Shown here piece after piece: positions 27,501 to 34,722 of a stretch of 63,549 nucleotides of DNA. The stretch comes from Bacteroidales bacterium. Its GTDB lineage: Bacteria > Bacteroidota > Bacteroidia > Bacteroidales > UBA932. The position numbers were made by a program, and so were the translations under genes. The first letter of the stretch is position 1. Each line of letters opens with the position of its first letter. The notes beneath the pieces are model-generated. The model saw only the letters and a program-made list of their open reading frames with translations. It was not told the origin of the DNA and did not search any database. The stretch covers positions 1 to 63,549 of the forward strand of contig JAFYLU010000096.1 in NCBI GenBank assembly GCA_017550025.1. Direction: 5' to 3'.

Positions 27501-28825
27501 TGGTTGGCGAGCGTCTGTTGCGAACGCAACTCATCGGTATTCTTCGACAGGGTGCCGAGGACCTGCGCAGCGCGCTGACCGTTCAAGTGCATCTCATCCA
27601 TGGCCGCCACGACTGAATGCAGTGAACCGTCCGACCCTCTCATGCCCTCGAGGACCCGGATGAATGCCTCGTTCACATCATTCTTGAGCAGGTCGGAGAA
27701 CTCCTTAAGCTCCATTCCGGCTATACCTGCGAATGTTTCAGTACGCTTGAACATGGCCATGATGGTCTGGCCGATAGCGGTCGATGACATTTCTGATGTC
27801 TGGCCATACTTGTCAAGGGTAGCGGCCAGGCCGAGAATCTTGTCAATACTGATATCTGCATTTGGCGCGATGCCGGCAAGTCTTCTTGTGAAATCTACGA
27901 TATAGCCCTCGTTGGCTGTAGATGCCATACCGAGGCTGTTGACCGCAGAACCGACCTTGAGCATGGACTGCTCCAAGCCGAACGATTCTTTGAGCTGGAA
28001 GATATCCACCATCTTGCCGATTGCGGCGATGGCAGCTTCGGCATCACCTCCGAGGTCTTCTGACAATGCAACATTTATTTTGTCAGCAGCACTTACGAAA
28101 CCGAGGAGATCCTCCTGACCTGATATGCCCAGCTTGCCTCCTATCCGGACAAGGCTCATCAGTTCATTCTGTGCGGTCCTTGTATCAATCTTTTTCAGCA
28201 TCTCCCCGAGCTGGCCGACCTCTTCCTTCGTGAGGTTTGTGGTCTTCATGGCATCAGTCATCGCCTCATCGTATTCCTGATAGGCATCAGTTGCCTTGGA
28301 AATGATATTCCATAATGCTCGTCCTGCATCAATAGTTCCACGGGAAGAAATGTAATAGTCTCTCATGCGCCCGGCAAGGCTGCAAAGGCTCTTGTCAGTA
28401 GAGAGAGACTGTGCTTCGAGAATCTTGAACTGTGTCCTGGATTTTTGGAGTTCGGCATTAAGTCGGCTCCAGTTGCTGGTGCCTGGCACTGCATGGTCCA
28501 GAGCGTTTCGGGTCTGGTTTATGTGTTTGCGCAGTTCCTGCATCGTCATAGATGTGAGAGGCAGGCCCTTGCGCATGTTTTCCAGCCTTTTCTGTGCCTC
28601 AGAAATGGACTTGTCGTAATCTCTGATTGCAAGTTCGGTATCATGGAACTGCTTTGTTTCTGTCTTGCCTTGTCGCTCCAGCTTCTGGCGCATATCCAAC
28701 AGCTTTTGTTGACGATCCCGCAGTACTCCAATAGATTTCTCCTGTTCAAGGATTTGCTGGCGGGCTCTGTCGCCATTGACTATGATGTTGAGCCTCAAAG
28801 ACTCCTCTGTAATCTTTTTTGCCAT
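24581..28825 (-). CDS. Tail tape measure protein
   Basis: 1414 residues, the longest gene of the prophage. The N-terminus is coiled coil (to about 170). A TP901-type core follows (RLAGIAPNADISIDKILGLA, YGQTSEMSSTAIGQTI), then hydrophobic segments (LVSMRGVVFILVGAYAALKI; LGPLGWALLAIEALAAGITY) that may insert in the host membrane. Two Gly/Ser/Asp linkers (DPDPDPDPSGGSGGGGDD; SGGSSSSGSSSDSGEKEE) flank a long charged coiled coil. It sets tail length and is ejected with DNA. Length predicts a tail of roughly 200 nm by the usual ~0.15 nm per residue rule. The gene is preceded by its own terminator/palindrome pair. Confidence 0.93.
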   Translation of the reverse strand: MAKKITEESLRLNIIVNGDRARQQILEQEKSIGVLRDRQQKLLDMRQKLERQGKTETKQFHDTELAIRDYDKSISEAQKRLENMRKGLPLTSMTMQELRKHINQTRNALDHAVPGTSNWSRLNAELQKSRTQFKILEAQSLSTDKSLCSLAGRMRDYYISSRGTIDAGRALWNIISKATDAYQEYDEAMTDAMKTTNLTKEEVGQLGEMLKKIDTRTAQNELMSLVRIGGKLGISGQEDLLGFVSAADKINVALSEDLGGDAEAAIAAIGKMVDIFQLKESFGLEQSMLKVGSAVNSLGMASTANEGYIVDFTRRLAGIAPNADISIDKILGLAATLDKYGQTSEMSSTAIGQTIMAMFKRTETFAGIAGMELKEFSDLLKNDVNEAFIRVLEGMRGSDGSLHSVVAAMDEMHLNGQRAAQVLGTLSKNTDELRSQQTLANQAFTEGTSLLDEFAVKNESATARLEKTRNAIHNQVVEIGQRLMPVLEGAMDLTEAGMGIVSKLVTLLVSMRGVVFILVGAYAALKIAKLADIALDKARHFYSKQNRDDLALEATMLEGSTRKTIAMSAAKNLLAGNFRAAGKAAKAFFTSLKTGLGPLGWALLAIEALAAGITYMVVRSRESTKALRELNKATADTVTVYTDAESKIKNERDALAELEAAALKAASGSRERAAAIKTINDRYGDYLPNLLTEKSSNEEIKTALKGVNDELERKILLQAKEQELVKVQQHRSDTVKAVLESAEVLSQQNRKKGLSAAETRHITKMAAEYYDTMFSGSQDYFTKALPGLSSALENVGGSPKKVGKIRKELNEAVQNGRKLKDMIDELYQDAGSVSATVLNPDPDPDPDPSGGSGGGGDDSGKWSLSKDKEHQEALLALKKQYAEGSILTEKELNEQILQLEIDTLQKRLEIAQGDEILEVDSQLQDKLIKQKNDRLAEENRISREQTKTETQLQLEKIKERETRAKAAYELGRTRLQNEHNQQIADAKAQGKDLEELKKTQAKELAEVDMKYILDLSAILEDLTGKDHQINLDMDMSEADADLVALYQKIQDLIALKNKLEGKEDVSYSGGSSSSGSSSDSGEKEEYPGSSLFGVHSSDWEGLIQSMKAGAMGANEWATAIKGIGGMAEYAMGIASKWAENQTKLEQKQLKDYEKSNNDKKAALEKRLNAGLMSEAQYNAEVEALDAEYDAYQEELALKQAKRQKQMSLIQAIINTALSVTMALASSPPPANFILAALNAAMGAAEIAMIAAQPVTTGYAEGGLVDIKRAQDGKVFKARLSPERGFISGPTALVGEEGNEYVIPSDGLANPTLLPFLGTLETARRNGMLRDIDFGAIYSPMMTVAGRAAGGFTSSEPEASSAAAAMPSNREIIALLEEIIDKLDDPVPAVVAMLGPHGFVEQLKKYEKSKKRGKL

Positions 28826-28848
28826 TGTGTCATAACATTATGACACAA
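28825..28848. repeat. Perfect 11-bp inverted repeat at the tape-measure start codon
   Basis: TTGTGTCATAA-CA-TTATGACACAA. The left arm touches the A of the start codon. TATTTTTG (-7-like, minus strand) lies just upstream at about 28847-28854, so the palindrome would cover the transcription start. It could be an operator or an mRNA hairpin masking initiation. Confidence 0.7.
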
Positions 28849-28871
28849 AAATAGCCACCCGAAGGTGGCTG
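28849..28871 (-). terminator. Terminator between the 28.9-kb gene and the tape measure
   Basis: Minus-strand hairpin AGCCACC-TTCG-GGTGGCT followed by ATTTTTG. A stable UUCG loop and U-run are directly upstream of the tape-measure gene. Confidence 0.8.
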
Positions 28872-28887
28872 TTAAAGGACAAAAGGG

Positions 28888-29361
28888 TTATTTGAGATAA
28901 ATAGTGTCTCGTTGGAACAGTGGATTCATAATTATGATGCTATCTCTCAAATTAGCTACAGCATATTGGTCGTCATAGTTATTGTGTTTGGCAGTGAGGA
29001 AGAAAATGAGTTTCTCGTTGGGATAGTTATCCTCGATTTCTTTCACAACTTCTTTTATCTGTCTGGAAGGCAATCGTTCTGATGAGATAACGCGTGTTAC
29101 TTTTTCGTCTCTGCAAGAGATTCTGTATTCTCCTTTTCCCATCCATCTGTCAGTCAATCGGTATTCATATAATCCCAGAGAATCAGTCTTCTTCTTTTCA
29201 GCCGATGTGTCCCTTACAAACGCCACACCGAGCGCTATGATAATAGCCCATATCCACCACGGAGTATGTTCTGCTATCACCGTCCAAATAGTTTTGCAAA
29301 ATGCTGAAGAAAACACCAGTCCGCCGAGGGCAAGTATTACAAAGATTGCTATGATTACCAT
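28888..29361 (-). CDS. Membrane protein of unknown function
   Basis: 157 residues. Two hydrophobic helices at the N-terminus (VIIAIFVILALGGLVFSSAF; TPWWIWAIIIALGVAFV) are followed by a cytoplasmic or periplasmic domain of about 100 residues. That domain contains CRDEKVTRVISSERLPSRQI and LIFFLTAKHNNYDDQYAVANL. No family recognised. It lies between the small helical tail-assembly-like genes and the tape measure but ends in its own terminator. It may be a moron-type envelope protein rather than a virion part. Confidence 0.55.
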   Translation of the reverse strand: MVIIAIFVILALGGLVFSSAFCKTIWTVIAEHTPWWIWAIIIALGVAFVRDTSAEKKKTDSLGLYEYRLTDRWMGKGEYRISCRDEKVTRVISSERLPSRQIKEVVKEIEDNYPNEKLIFFLTAKHNNYDDQYAVANLRDSIIIMNPLFQRDTIYLK

Positions 29362-29392
29362 AATCCTTTACAATTTCTTCAAAATTAGACAA

Positions 29393-29620
29393 TTATTCCT
29401 TATTCCCCAAATAGTTCGGGATGTCATGCGCCATCAGGAAGGAAATGACGACATCTGCAAGAGAGGAAGATGCTTCGTGGATGTTGGTGAGAACATCATT
29501 CAGCGTGTTCGGATTGACCGGTGCTGCTTCCGGAAGTCTTTTCTTCCACGCGATGAGCCTGTTGTATTCCTGCTGAAGATTCACGATGATATCTGTCAGC
29601 ATGTCTGCCGAATTGTTCAT
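29393..29620 (-). CDS. Small helical phage protein
   Basis: 75 residues, all alpha-helical (ADMLTDIIVNLQQEYNRLIAWK, EASSSLADVVISFLM). It overlaps the next upstream gene by ATGA. Three such short helical genes precede the tape measure, the position of tail assembly chaperones in siphoviruses. No slippery frameshift signal of the lambda G/GT type is seen at the junction. Function inferred from position only. Confidence 0.55.
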   Translation of the reverse strand: MNNSADMLTDIIVNLQQEYNRLIAWKKRLPEAAPVNPNTLNDVLTNIHEASSSLADVVISFLMAHDIPNYLGNKE

Positions 29621-29874
29621 GCCTTGCCCTCCTCCTTTTGTGTGGCGATGTCATTGGCCACATTGACCACAAGATACGAGAACAGTGCCGACAGATCCGC
29701 GCTTGCGGTGGAAAGGTTGTTCTTGAAGCTGATGTAAAGGTTGGACAGCTTCTCCTTCTGCTGTCTTGGAAGCTTCTCGTACCATTCCTCCATCCTCTTC
29801 TCCACATGGTAAAGCACTGTCAGATCACATCTGAACTGATTGACATCATTGTGTCTGATCACTTTTGTTGCCAT
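29617..29874 (-). CDS. Small helical phage protein
   Basis: 85 residues, helical and charged (LTVLYHVEKRMEEWYEKLPR, QQKEKLSNLYISFKNNLS). Overlaps the downstream gene by 4 bp and starts 11 bp after the upstream one. Same size and helical character as both neighbours, suggesting a related set of chaperone-like or structural proteins. No known domain recognised. Confidence 0.55.
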   Translation of the reverse strand: MATKVIRHNDVNQFRCDLTVLYHVEKRMEEWYEKLPRQQKEKLSNLYISFKNNLSTASADLSALFSYLVVNVANDIATQKEEGKA

Positions 29875-29885
29875 GGCCGGTCCTC

Positions 29886-30215
29886 CTATGCTACGGCTAC
29901 AGCCTGATTCGAATTCTTGCTCTCCCTGCCGGCGCTGCTGATGATCTTCTCGGCCTTGGCCATGGATTTCTGCATCATGCCGATATGCTGCAGGTCAGCC
30001 TTCTGATGGAGCAGCATCCTGTTCATGGCGACGAACATCTGCGAGCATTCCTCGACCACCTGCGGGTCGGCAGGAAGTCCGCCGTTCTCGATCACGGCCT
30101 GATAGGTGTGGAAGATTGCCGCTACTTCAGCGGCTGCCTCGGTGAGATTGTCGATGCATTCGAGTGCATTCTTCAGCGACTTCGCGCTGATGTTTTTTGA
30201 ATTAGTGTAGAGCAT
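29886..30215 (-). CDS. Helical phage protein controlled by leader RNA A
   Basis: 109 residues starting MLYTNSKNISAKSL. Helical throughout (NALECIDNLTEAAAEVAAIF, RMLLHQKADLQHIGMMQKSM). The start is set at 30215 because the structured leader ends just before it and the longer frame would run into the leader. It is the first gene of the tape-measure-side cluster. The first codons contain the X2 strand that can pair with the leader. Function unknown. Confidence 0.6.
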   Translation of the reverse strand: MLYTNSKNISAKSLKNALECIDNLTEAAAEVAAIFHTYQAVIENGGLPADPQVVEECSQMFVAMNRMLLHQKADLQHIGMMQKSMAKAEKIISSAGRESKNSNQAVAVA

Positions 30216-30405
30216 AACTAATGGTATTAAAAAAATCCAGCCGTTACGGGGTGCTCTACAACTCATACCTTGCGGCGAAGAATCAGTCTCAGCTTTCGCA
30301 TTCGACCCCCTGGCTGGAAAAATATATTTCTATTGTAAGTATCCTCGGTTCGAGGTTGCCGCGAATAGAAAAGTATGTAAGAGTTATAGAGCGAGAGCAA
30401 AGGTA
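30216..30405 (-). ncRNA. Structured leader RNA A, with promoter
   Basis: TACCTTTG (30398-30405) is followed within a few bases by X1 (30381-30392). X1 pairs over 12 bp with X' (30253-30264). The core block is 30324-30378 and the 12-nt block accttgcggcga (plus strand) is 30267-30278. A second stem, 30312-30318 with 30236-30242, is followed by seven Us (30229-30235) and then the start codon. X' can instead pair with 30206-30214, which includes the start codon. Order X1, stem 5', X', stem 3' is a crossing (pseudoknot) arrangement. Confidence 0.75.
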
Positions 30406-30465
30406 GTGAAATTTCTATCATCTCCAACACTTTCGGCAAAAAAACTTTTACAAACATCAAAAATC

Positions 30466-30486
30466 CCCCGGCACATGCCGAGGGAT
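30466..30486 (-). terminator. Terminator after the Panacea operon
   Basis: Minus strand CCCTCGGC-ATGT-GCCGGGGG then ATTTTTG, 20 bp past the stop of the 30.5-kb membrane gene. It separates that operon from leader A's promoter. Confidence 0.8.
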
Positions 30487-30506
30487 AGATCTGATCTTTA
30501 TTGAAA

Positions 30507-30854
30507 TCATTCGTTTTTGCCGTCCTTTATGTTTCCTTCAGGGAACATACCTCTCAATACTATGAAAGCCAAACCGAGAACATTTGCACTGGTCGTAGCC
30601 AGAAGTGCGACGAGTACTCCTTCGCTATATATAGTTATCTCTAACCCTGTCAGAACGAGTACGGCCAGAGTGAGCACGAGCCAGACAGGGACGATTATCA
30701 TCACCCATATAGAAAAGTGCTTCCTAAACTCGGTGTCTTGTTTGAACCTTGCCTTCTTTTGCGTCGAGAGACTGTCCTCATCTGGATTGTACATTGTTTC
30801 CGGGATGTTGCTCTCGGGGTTGATGTCTTCTATCGTCCACTCAATTTTTCCCAT
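30507..30854 (-). CDS. Two-helix membrane protein, candidate Panacea-partner toxin
   Basis: 115 residues. An acidic soluble N-terminus of about 50 residues precedes two membrane helices (FSIWVMIIVPVWLVLTLAVL; VLVALLATTSANVLGLAFIV) and a short charged tail. It overlaps the 3' end of the Panacea-domain gene by 14 bp, so the two are co-translated. Small membrane proteins are among known Panacea-paired toxins (family knowledge), making a toxin role reasonable. The same two-helix type also occurs alone in prophages, so an accessory membrane function is possible. Confidence 0.55.
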   Translation of the reverse strand: MGKIEWTIEDINPESNIPETMYNPDEDSLSTQKKARFKQDTEFRKHFSIWVMIIVPVWLVLTLAVLVLTGLEITIYSEGVLVALLATTSANVLGLAFIVLRGMFPEGNIKDGKNE

Positions 30855-31341
30855 CTTCTCCTTCTGATTTAATGGTTATGAGGGTCTTGAAATAGTTGTA
30901 GATGGAAACATCAGGTATTTGGTCGCCCCAATCGAAATCCTGGGTCTGTGTGGCATAATACCAAGGTGATCCGTCTCTGTGTGACCACTCTGTCAGTTGC
31001 CCGGCTGTCCATGCTCCGAAATGAGCAAGGGTAAAGTCTACGACCTTATTCAGCCTTGCGTCGTCTTGCAACTCCTTTGGGCAGGATGCGGTGGTGATCG
31101 TCATAAGGTTTTCTTTGAGCAAGCGGTTACGGGTCGTTGGGAATACCGGACCATAAGGCCACGCTTGAGGGTGCTCGTCCGTTAGTCTTTCATTGTAGAC
31201 TCTCAAATATATGCCGTATGCAATGTAGAGTAGTTTTTGCACTTTCGTGATATTGACGACAATCCCGTTCTCAATCGCTTTCCCGACGATATATTTGGCA
31301 ACATCGACGCTTTTGAACCTGTATGTGTCTGGAAATGTCAT
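30841..31341 (-). CDS. panA: Panacea-domain (DUF4065, SocA-like) antitoxin
   Basis: 166 residues with the DUF4065 signature: VDVAKYIVGKAIENGIVVN, KVQKLLYIAYGIYLRVY and AWPYGPVFPTTRNRLL. The domain is the promiscuous antitoxin module of SocAB/PanAT toxin-antitoxin pairs. It has its own promoter (TAAATTTG, 31367-31374) and is followed by a small membrane protein, then a terminator, forming a self-contained two-gene operon inside the late region. Expression in the lysogen is likely given its isolation from the late genes. Confidence 0.8.
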   Translation of the reverse strand: MTFPDTYRFKSVDVAKYIVGKAIENGIVVNITKVQKLLYIAYGIYLRVYNERLTDEHPQAWPYGPVFPTTRNRLLKENLMTITTASCPKELQDDARLNKVVDFTLAHFGAWTAGQLTEWSHRDGSPWYYATQTQDFDWGDQIPDVSIYNYFKTLITIKSEGEDGKN

Positions 31342-31366
31342 AATAGTTATGATTGTTTGTGTTCTA

Positions 31367-31374
31367 CAAATTTA
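31367..31374 (-). promoter_or_regulatory. Promoter of the Panacea operon
   Basis: TAAATTTG, 25 bp before the start codon on the minus strand, matches TAnnTTTG. Confidence 0.6.
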
Positions 31375-31471
31375 CAAATTATTTCGATTTGGCAATGCGA
31401 AGCATTCTGTTGTAACAGGTGTTCCCCTGCAATTATACTACCAAACATCATACGACTTGTTACAATATATG

Positions 31472-31509
31472 CAAGAAGAAACCCCACGGAGCTTCACAGC
31501 TGCGTGGGG
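31472..31509 (-). terminator. Terminator of the portal-to-endolysin operon
   Basis: Minus strand CCCCACGC-AGCT-GTGA-AGCT-CCGTGGGG followed by TTTCTTCTT, 33 bp past the amidase stop. Long, stable stem. Confidence 0.85.
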
Positions 31510-31542
31510 ACACATAAAAACAATCATGAACTGTTATGGGAT

Positions 31543-32145
31543 CTACATGCAGCAGATCCTTTGTATTGCCTTGAGATGTATGTCGATGATAGACTGCAGT
31601 CCTTCGTCGCTCATCAGGAACCTGCAGTCCTTCTCGTTGTTCATGAAAAGATTCTCCGTCAGGATTGCCGGACAGACTGTCTCCCTCAAGATTGCGAAGT
31701 TGGAATCCCAGTCAGGATCTCCGTCGCTGTGGTCTCCTCTGATCGGGAACCTGTCTCCGATGACCTCCTTTGCACACTCCCAGAATACGGCTGCGTACTC
31801 GTCGGATCTTGAACGTCCGGTGTAGGTGTGCACCTCCCATCCGGAGGCGGTGTTGTTCTCTCTGGCTGCGTTCAGGTGAACTGATATCAGAAGAGTCTGC
31901 GAGGCGTCATTCCGCGATGCAATCCGGTTTGCCCTCCTGCACCTTTCGCTCAATGCGATGTCATTCTCTTCCGGAACCAATACGCAGTGGGGGAGTCCCA
32001 GCCTTGCAAGCCCTTGCGAAATACCCTGTACTACCATTCTTGCGTATCTCCATTCCTGAAGATATGCTCCGTCGCTCCATATCGGCGACCTCTTGCCCGG
32101 CGTGTTCGAGCCGTGGCCGTTGTCAAGTATGATCATTCGTATCAT
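31543..32145 (-). CDS. N-acetylmuramoyl-L-alanine amidase (endolysin)
   Basis: About 200 residues, Amidase_3 family. Zinc ligands are visible as DNGHG, EWRYA and SVHLNA. The catalytic Glu is in LTENLFM. It cleaves the lactyl-peptide bond of peptidoglycan at lysis. There is no signal peptide, so export depends on a holin or equivalent. Start set at 32145, which overlaps the upstream stop by ATGA; a further ATG lies at 32157. It is the last gene of the portal operon and sits away from the membrane cluster at 12-13.6 kb. Confidence 0.9.
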   Translation of the reverse strand: MIRMIILDNGHGSNTPGKRSPIWSDGAYLQEWRYARMVVQGISQGLARLGLPHCVLVPEENDIALSERCRRANRIASRNDASQTLLISVHLNAARENNTASGWEVHTYTGRSRSDEYAAVFWECAKEVIGDRFPIRGDHSDGDPDWDSNFAILRETVCPAILTENLFMNNEKDCRFLMSDEGLQSIIDIHLKAIQRICCM

Positions 32146-32504
32146 TTCTCGTCCCATTTTTCTCTTATATCCCTGGCCACCTCTTCAGTGAAGCCATACA
32201 TCAGCTGTTTTGCGATCGAAGAGTAAGCGCCGAAGACGAAACGGTTGTGTATCCGCTTTCCCTTGCGCTTCCTTCCGTTCTTTCCGAGCCGCTTCATGTC
32301 GAGGAAACGCTCATATACGGGGTGCTTGAAGTCAAGCTGACCGTCAAGCCCGTCGCCGCCGGAGACCGTAAGCCTTCTGCCACGCAGCAAGGTTCCGGAC
32401 CGTCTGTGAAGACGCGTGGAAATGGCTCTTTCCTGCCTTTCCAGCATGGTCTCACCCTCTTCCTGCAGGACCCTTCTGACAAATGCTCCTTTTATATCCA
32501 TCAC
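32142..32504 (-). CDS. Head-tail connector (HK97 gp10-like)
   Basis: 120 residues, basic, with the HK97 gp10-like pattern: an N-terminal helix ending RRVLQEEGETMLERQERA, then RRSGTLLRGRRLTVSGGD and a C-terminal GFTEEVARDIREKWDE helix. Its position is between portal/connector genes and endolysin, with 4-bp overlaps on both sides. Family assignment is by pattern. Confidence 0.55.
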   Translation of the reverse strand: MMDIKGAFVRRVLQEEGETMLERQERAISTRLHRRSGTLLRGRRLTVSGGDGLDGQLDFKHPVYERFLDMKRLGKNGRKRKGKRIHNRFVFGAYSSIAKQLMYGFTEEVARDIREKWDEK

Positions 32505-32938
32505 TCAAGGACTATCTCTATGCTATAGCCGCACCAGCCTCCGAATATCCCTGATTCCGGCACGATATCCACAGATGAGAGGTCAAACCCGCAGAGGGCA
32601 GGGCACTCTCCTCCTGTAATGTCATCCATGAATTTTGAGAGGATACAGCCGCACAGTTCGGCCAGCCGGGAGTATGTTTCTTCTTCAAGCTGCTCCGTAA
32701 GGGCAGGACCGTCAATCTTGGCCAAGGCAAAGAAGGCGAGAGTGATGTTCGAATCAAGACTGTCGACATCTCCTGATGACGACATCTCCGGCCTTGCGAC
32801 TACAATCTGATCGCCTGACTTTCTTGCGAGCTTCGTCACCGCATCGTTCTGGCGGGTAACAATCACGGCCTTGCGGCCAGAAGCAGCGAAGTCACGGAGA
32901 TAGTTATTTACCCTGATCAGTCTTTTTATTGCGCTCAT
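32501..32938 (-). CDS. Head-tail joining protein, unknown family
   Basis: 145 residues. Starts MSAIKRLIRVNNYLRDFAAS, with a central ITLAFFALAKIDGPALTEQL segment and an aromatic C-terminus (GIFGGWCGYSIEIVLE). The size, and order after portal and connector genes, fit a tail terminator or neck protein. It overlaps the upstream gene by 35 bp and the downstream by 4 bp. No specific family recognised. Confidence 0.55.
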   Translation of the reverse strand: MSAIKRLIRVNNYLRDFAASGRKAVIVTRQNDAVTKLARKSGDQIVVARPEMSSSGDVDSLDSNITLAFFALAKIDGPALTEQLEEETYSRLAELCGCILSKFMDDITGGECPALCGFDLSSVDIVPESGIFGGWCGYSIEIVLE

Positions 32939-33812
32939 ATCTTTGGTTTTCCTTATAATTTGTCCACATCAGGCTGAATATTGAGAACAAAGGCTCTTGA
33001 TCTACCCTGTCGATGGTGCCTATGGTCTGGTCCCTCGCTATCTGCACGAGAAGATCATTCCAGCTGAATGAGACATCTGAATGTCCGGCCTCTTCCGAAG
33101 CGAACAGCAGCGACATGTTCACTGCTTCTCCGTCAATAATGACAGTATCCGTCTGCAGGTATTTCAGGCAGGCCGCAAACCACATCATTATGAGATTCTT
33201 CTGCCAGGACAACAGGCGGGAAACGCGCTTCACATCCTTGTGGAAGGTCGCGTTGTCCACATCTGAAACAAATCTTCCGCATCGATTCGCCTTGTTGCTG
33301 CGCCTTCTGTAAAGATGCGCAATGCATTCGTCAAGATCCTGCACATCATGACTCTGGAAGAATGCATTGAGGGCTGTCGCGGCGTGCCGGAACTCTCCGA
33401 ACGAGAGGTCCTGCAGCAGGTCAGCCGGTCCGATCAGGGGGCGGCCGAATACCCCCCTGATCTCCGGCAAGGAATTAACGACGGAAGCGTACGCGAGTTT
33501 AGCCCCATCGCCAGTGTCCTCATCTTCTGTAAACAGATATCCGAGACAGCTGTCGCACAATCTGTAGACATTCTCGGCATGTCGTGCCCTTCTCGCGGGG
33601 TATCGCATCCTGCGTCTGAAAGCCCGTCCGGAAGGCCTTATGCCGAGGAAAAAGTAAAGTACTCTGACAGAGAAGTCCAGAGTGGACAGTCCTTGCCTGG
33701 TGCATTCGTCATATATGCGGAATACACCCTGTATCTGTTCAGCGCTCATCTCATCCCAGGATGATGGGATGAGACCTTTGCGCCCGGTTCCGTATATTTC
33801 TATTTCAGTCAT
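32904..33812 (-). CDS. Phage structural-module protein, unknown
   Basis: 302 residues. Helical N-terminal half (SSWDEMSAEQIQGVFRIYDE, DFSVRVLYFFLGIRPSGRAF), then a basic stretch (RRRMRYPARRARHAENVYR). The C-terminus contains LLVQIARDQTIGTIDRVDQE and IFSLMWTNYKENQRYER. Its start codon overlaps the previous stop by one base. It lies between the DUF6712-like connector and the neck protein. Possibly a tail or connector chaperone. I recognise no family. Confidence 0.5.
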   Translation of the reverse strand: MTEIEIYGTGRKGLIPSSWDEMSAEQIQGVFRIYDECTRQGLSTLDFSVRVLYFFLGIRPSGRAFRRRMRYPARRARHAENVYRLCDSCLGYLFTEDEDTGDGAKLAYASVVNSLPEIRGVFGRPLIGPADLLQDLSFGEFRHAATALNAFFQSHDVQDLDECIAHLYRRRSNKANRCGRFVSDVDNATFHKDVKRVSRLLSWQKNLIMMWFAACLKYLQTDTVIIDGEAVNMSLLFASEEAGHSDVSFSWNDLLVQIARDQTIGTIDRVDQEPLFSIFSLMWTNYKENQRYERNKKTDQGK

Positions 33813-34720
33813 CAGCAGCTGAAGAATTTATTGCGTGGATCATTGTCTGGGATCAGCTTGACTTTGCCCCAACCTCCCTCATTCTCGCCAAGGCATGACT
33901 GTATGTCCTCCTTGGCGACGGACGCGTCATCGGCAATGTTCTCAAGGTACCATTTTATTTCCTGGAGCGTGGCTTTGCTGAATTCGTTGTTACCCTGATA
34001 TGACGGTGCGAAGCGTCGGGCCACCATCATAGGGAACACAGACAGGGACCATCTGCGTACAGCGAGAGCCAGTGCTTCAAGAATGACATACCTTCTGGCG
34101 TTATATGCCAGAGCGCTGTCGGGGTTGGACCTTATTTCAGACAAGCTGACTGCTCGCAAGAATCTTTCCAGCTTTGTCCGCTGCACCTCTACGAACAGCG
34201 GCAGCAGGAGATGGAATGTATAGAGGCTTCCGTCTATCGGGAACACCTTCTCAAGTTCATCGACAGTCTGAATCAGAGATTCGTTTTCAGCAAGCGAAGT
34301 TCCCCATGTATCCTTGTCGGAGTCTATGTATCGCCATAATCCGTCAAGCGCCCGATAATATTTCTCCTGCAGCTCCCTGTCATCACGGTCAATCATCCAC
34401 TCGAACGGCATCTTCTCTCCTTCCTCCACCTTCATCTTACGGCCCGTATCCTCATGACTGATGAGGTTCTGCTTCGCCCAGTTGCGGATGGCAAGACAGG
34501 CTATCGGGAGGCGAACAGCGTCTACAAGCTTCATGTCCGGCGACGCACTGTCATAGGAGTCCTCGGCTGCAGTGATGATATCCCTGCCTACGATAGAGGC
34601 AACGGTGTCAGTTGCTGCAGAGATCTCTGCAGCTATCGTATTGAAGTTGTTGCTGGAGTAGAACAGCCCTGTGAGTTCATACAGCTCGTTGGAACCGTTA
34701 CCGAATTTGTCGAAAAGCAT
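33812..34720 (-). CDS. DUF6712-like phage head completion protein
   Basis: 302 residues. The pattern NTIAAEISAATDTVASIVGR, VDAVRLPIACLAIRNWAKQN and FPIDGSLYTFHLLLPLFVEV fits the DUF6712 family that follows the portal in Bacteroidales phages. Two homologous halves are suggested. It starts two bases after the portal stop, so it is co-transcribed. A connector or adaptor role at the portal vertex is inferred. Confidence 0.62.
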   Translation of the reverse strand: MLFDKFGNGSNELYELTGLFYSSNNFNTIAAEISAATDTVASIVGRDIITAAEDSYDSASPDMKLVDAVRLPIACLAIRNWAKQNLISHEDTGRKMKVEEGEKMPFEWMIDRDDRELQEKYYRALDGLWRYIDSDKDTWGTSLAENESLIQTVDELEKVFPIDGSLYTFHLLLPLFVEVQRTKLERFLRAVSLSEIRSNPDSALAYNARRYVILEALALAVRRWSLSVFPMMVARRFAPSYQGNNEFSKATLQEIKWYLENIADDASVAKEDIQSCLGENEGGWGKVKLIPDNDPRNKFFSC

Positions 34721-34722
34721 AA

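Noticed and set aside
30253-30392. Invertible DNA segment between X1 and X'
   Set aside because: The inverted repeats are short and imperfect and the promoter lies outside them; compensatory changes between copies favour RNA pairing.
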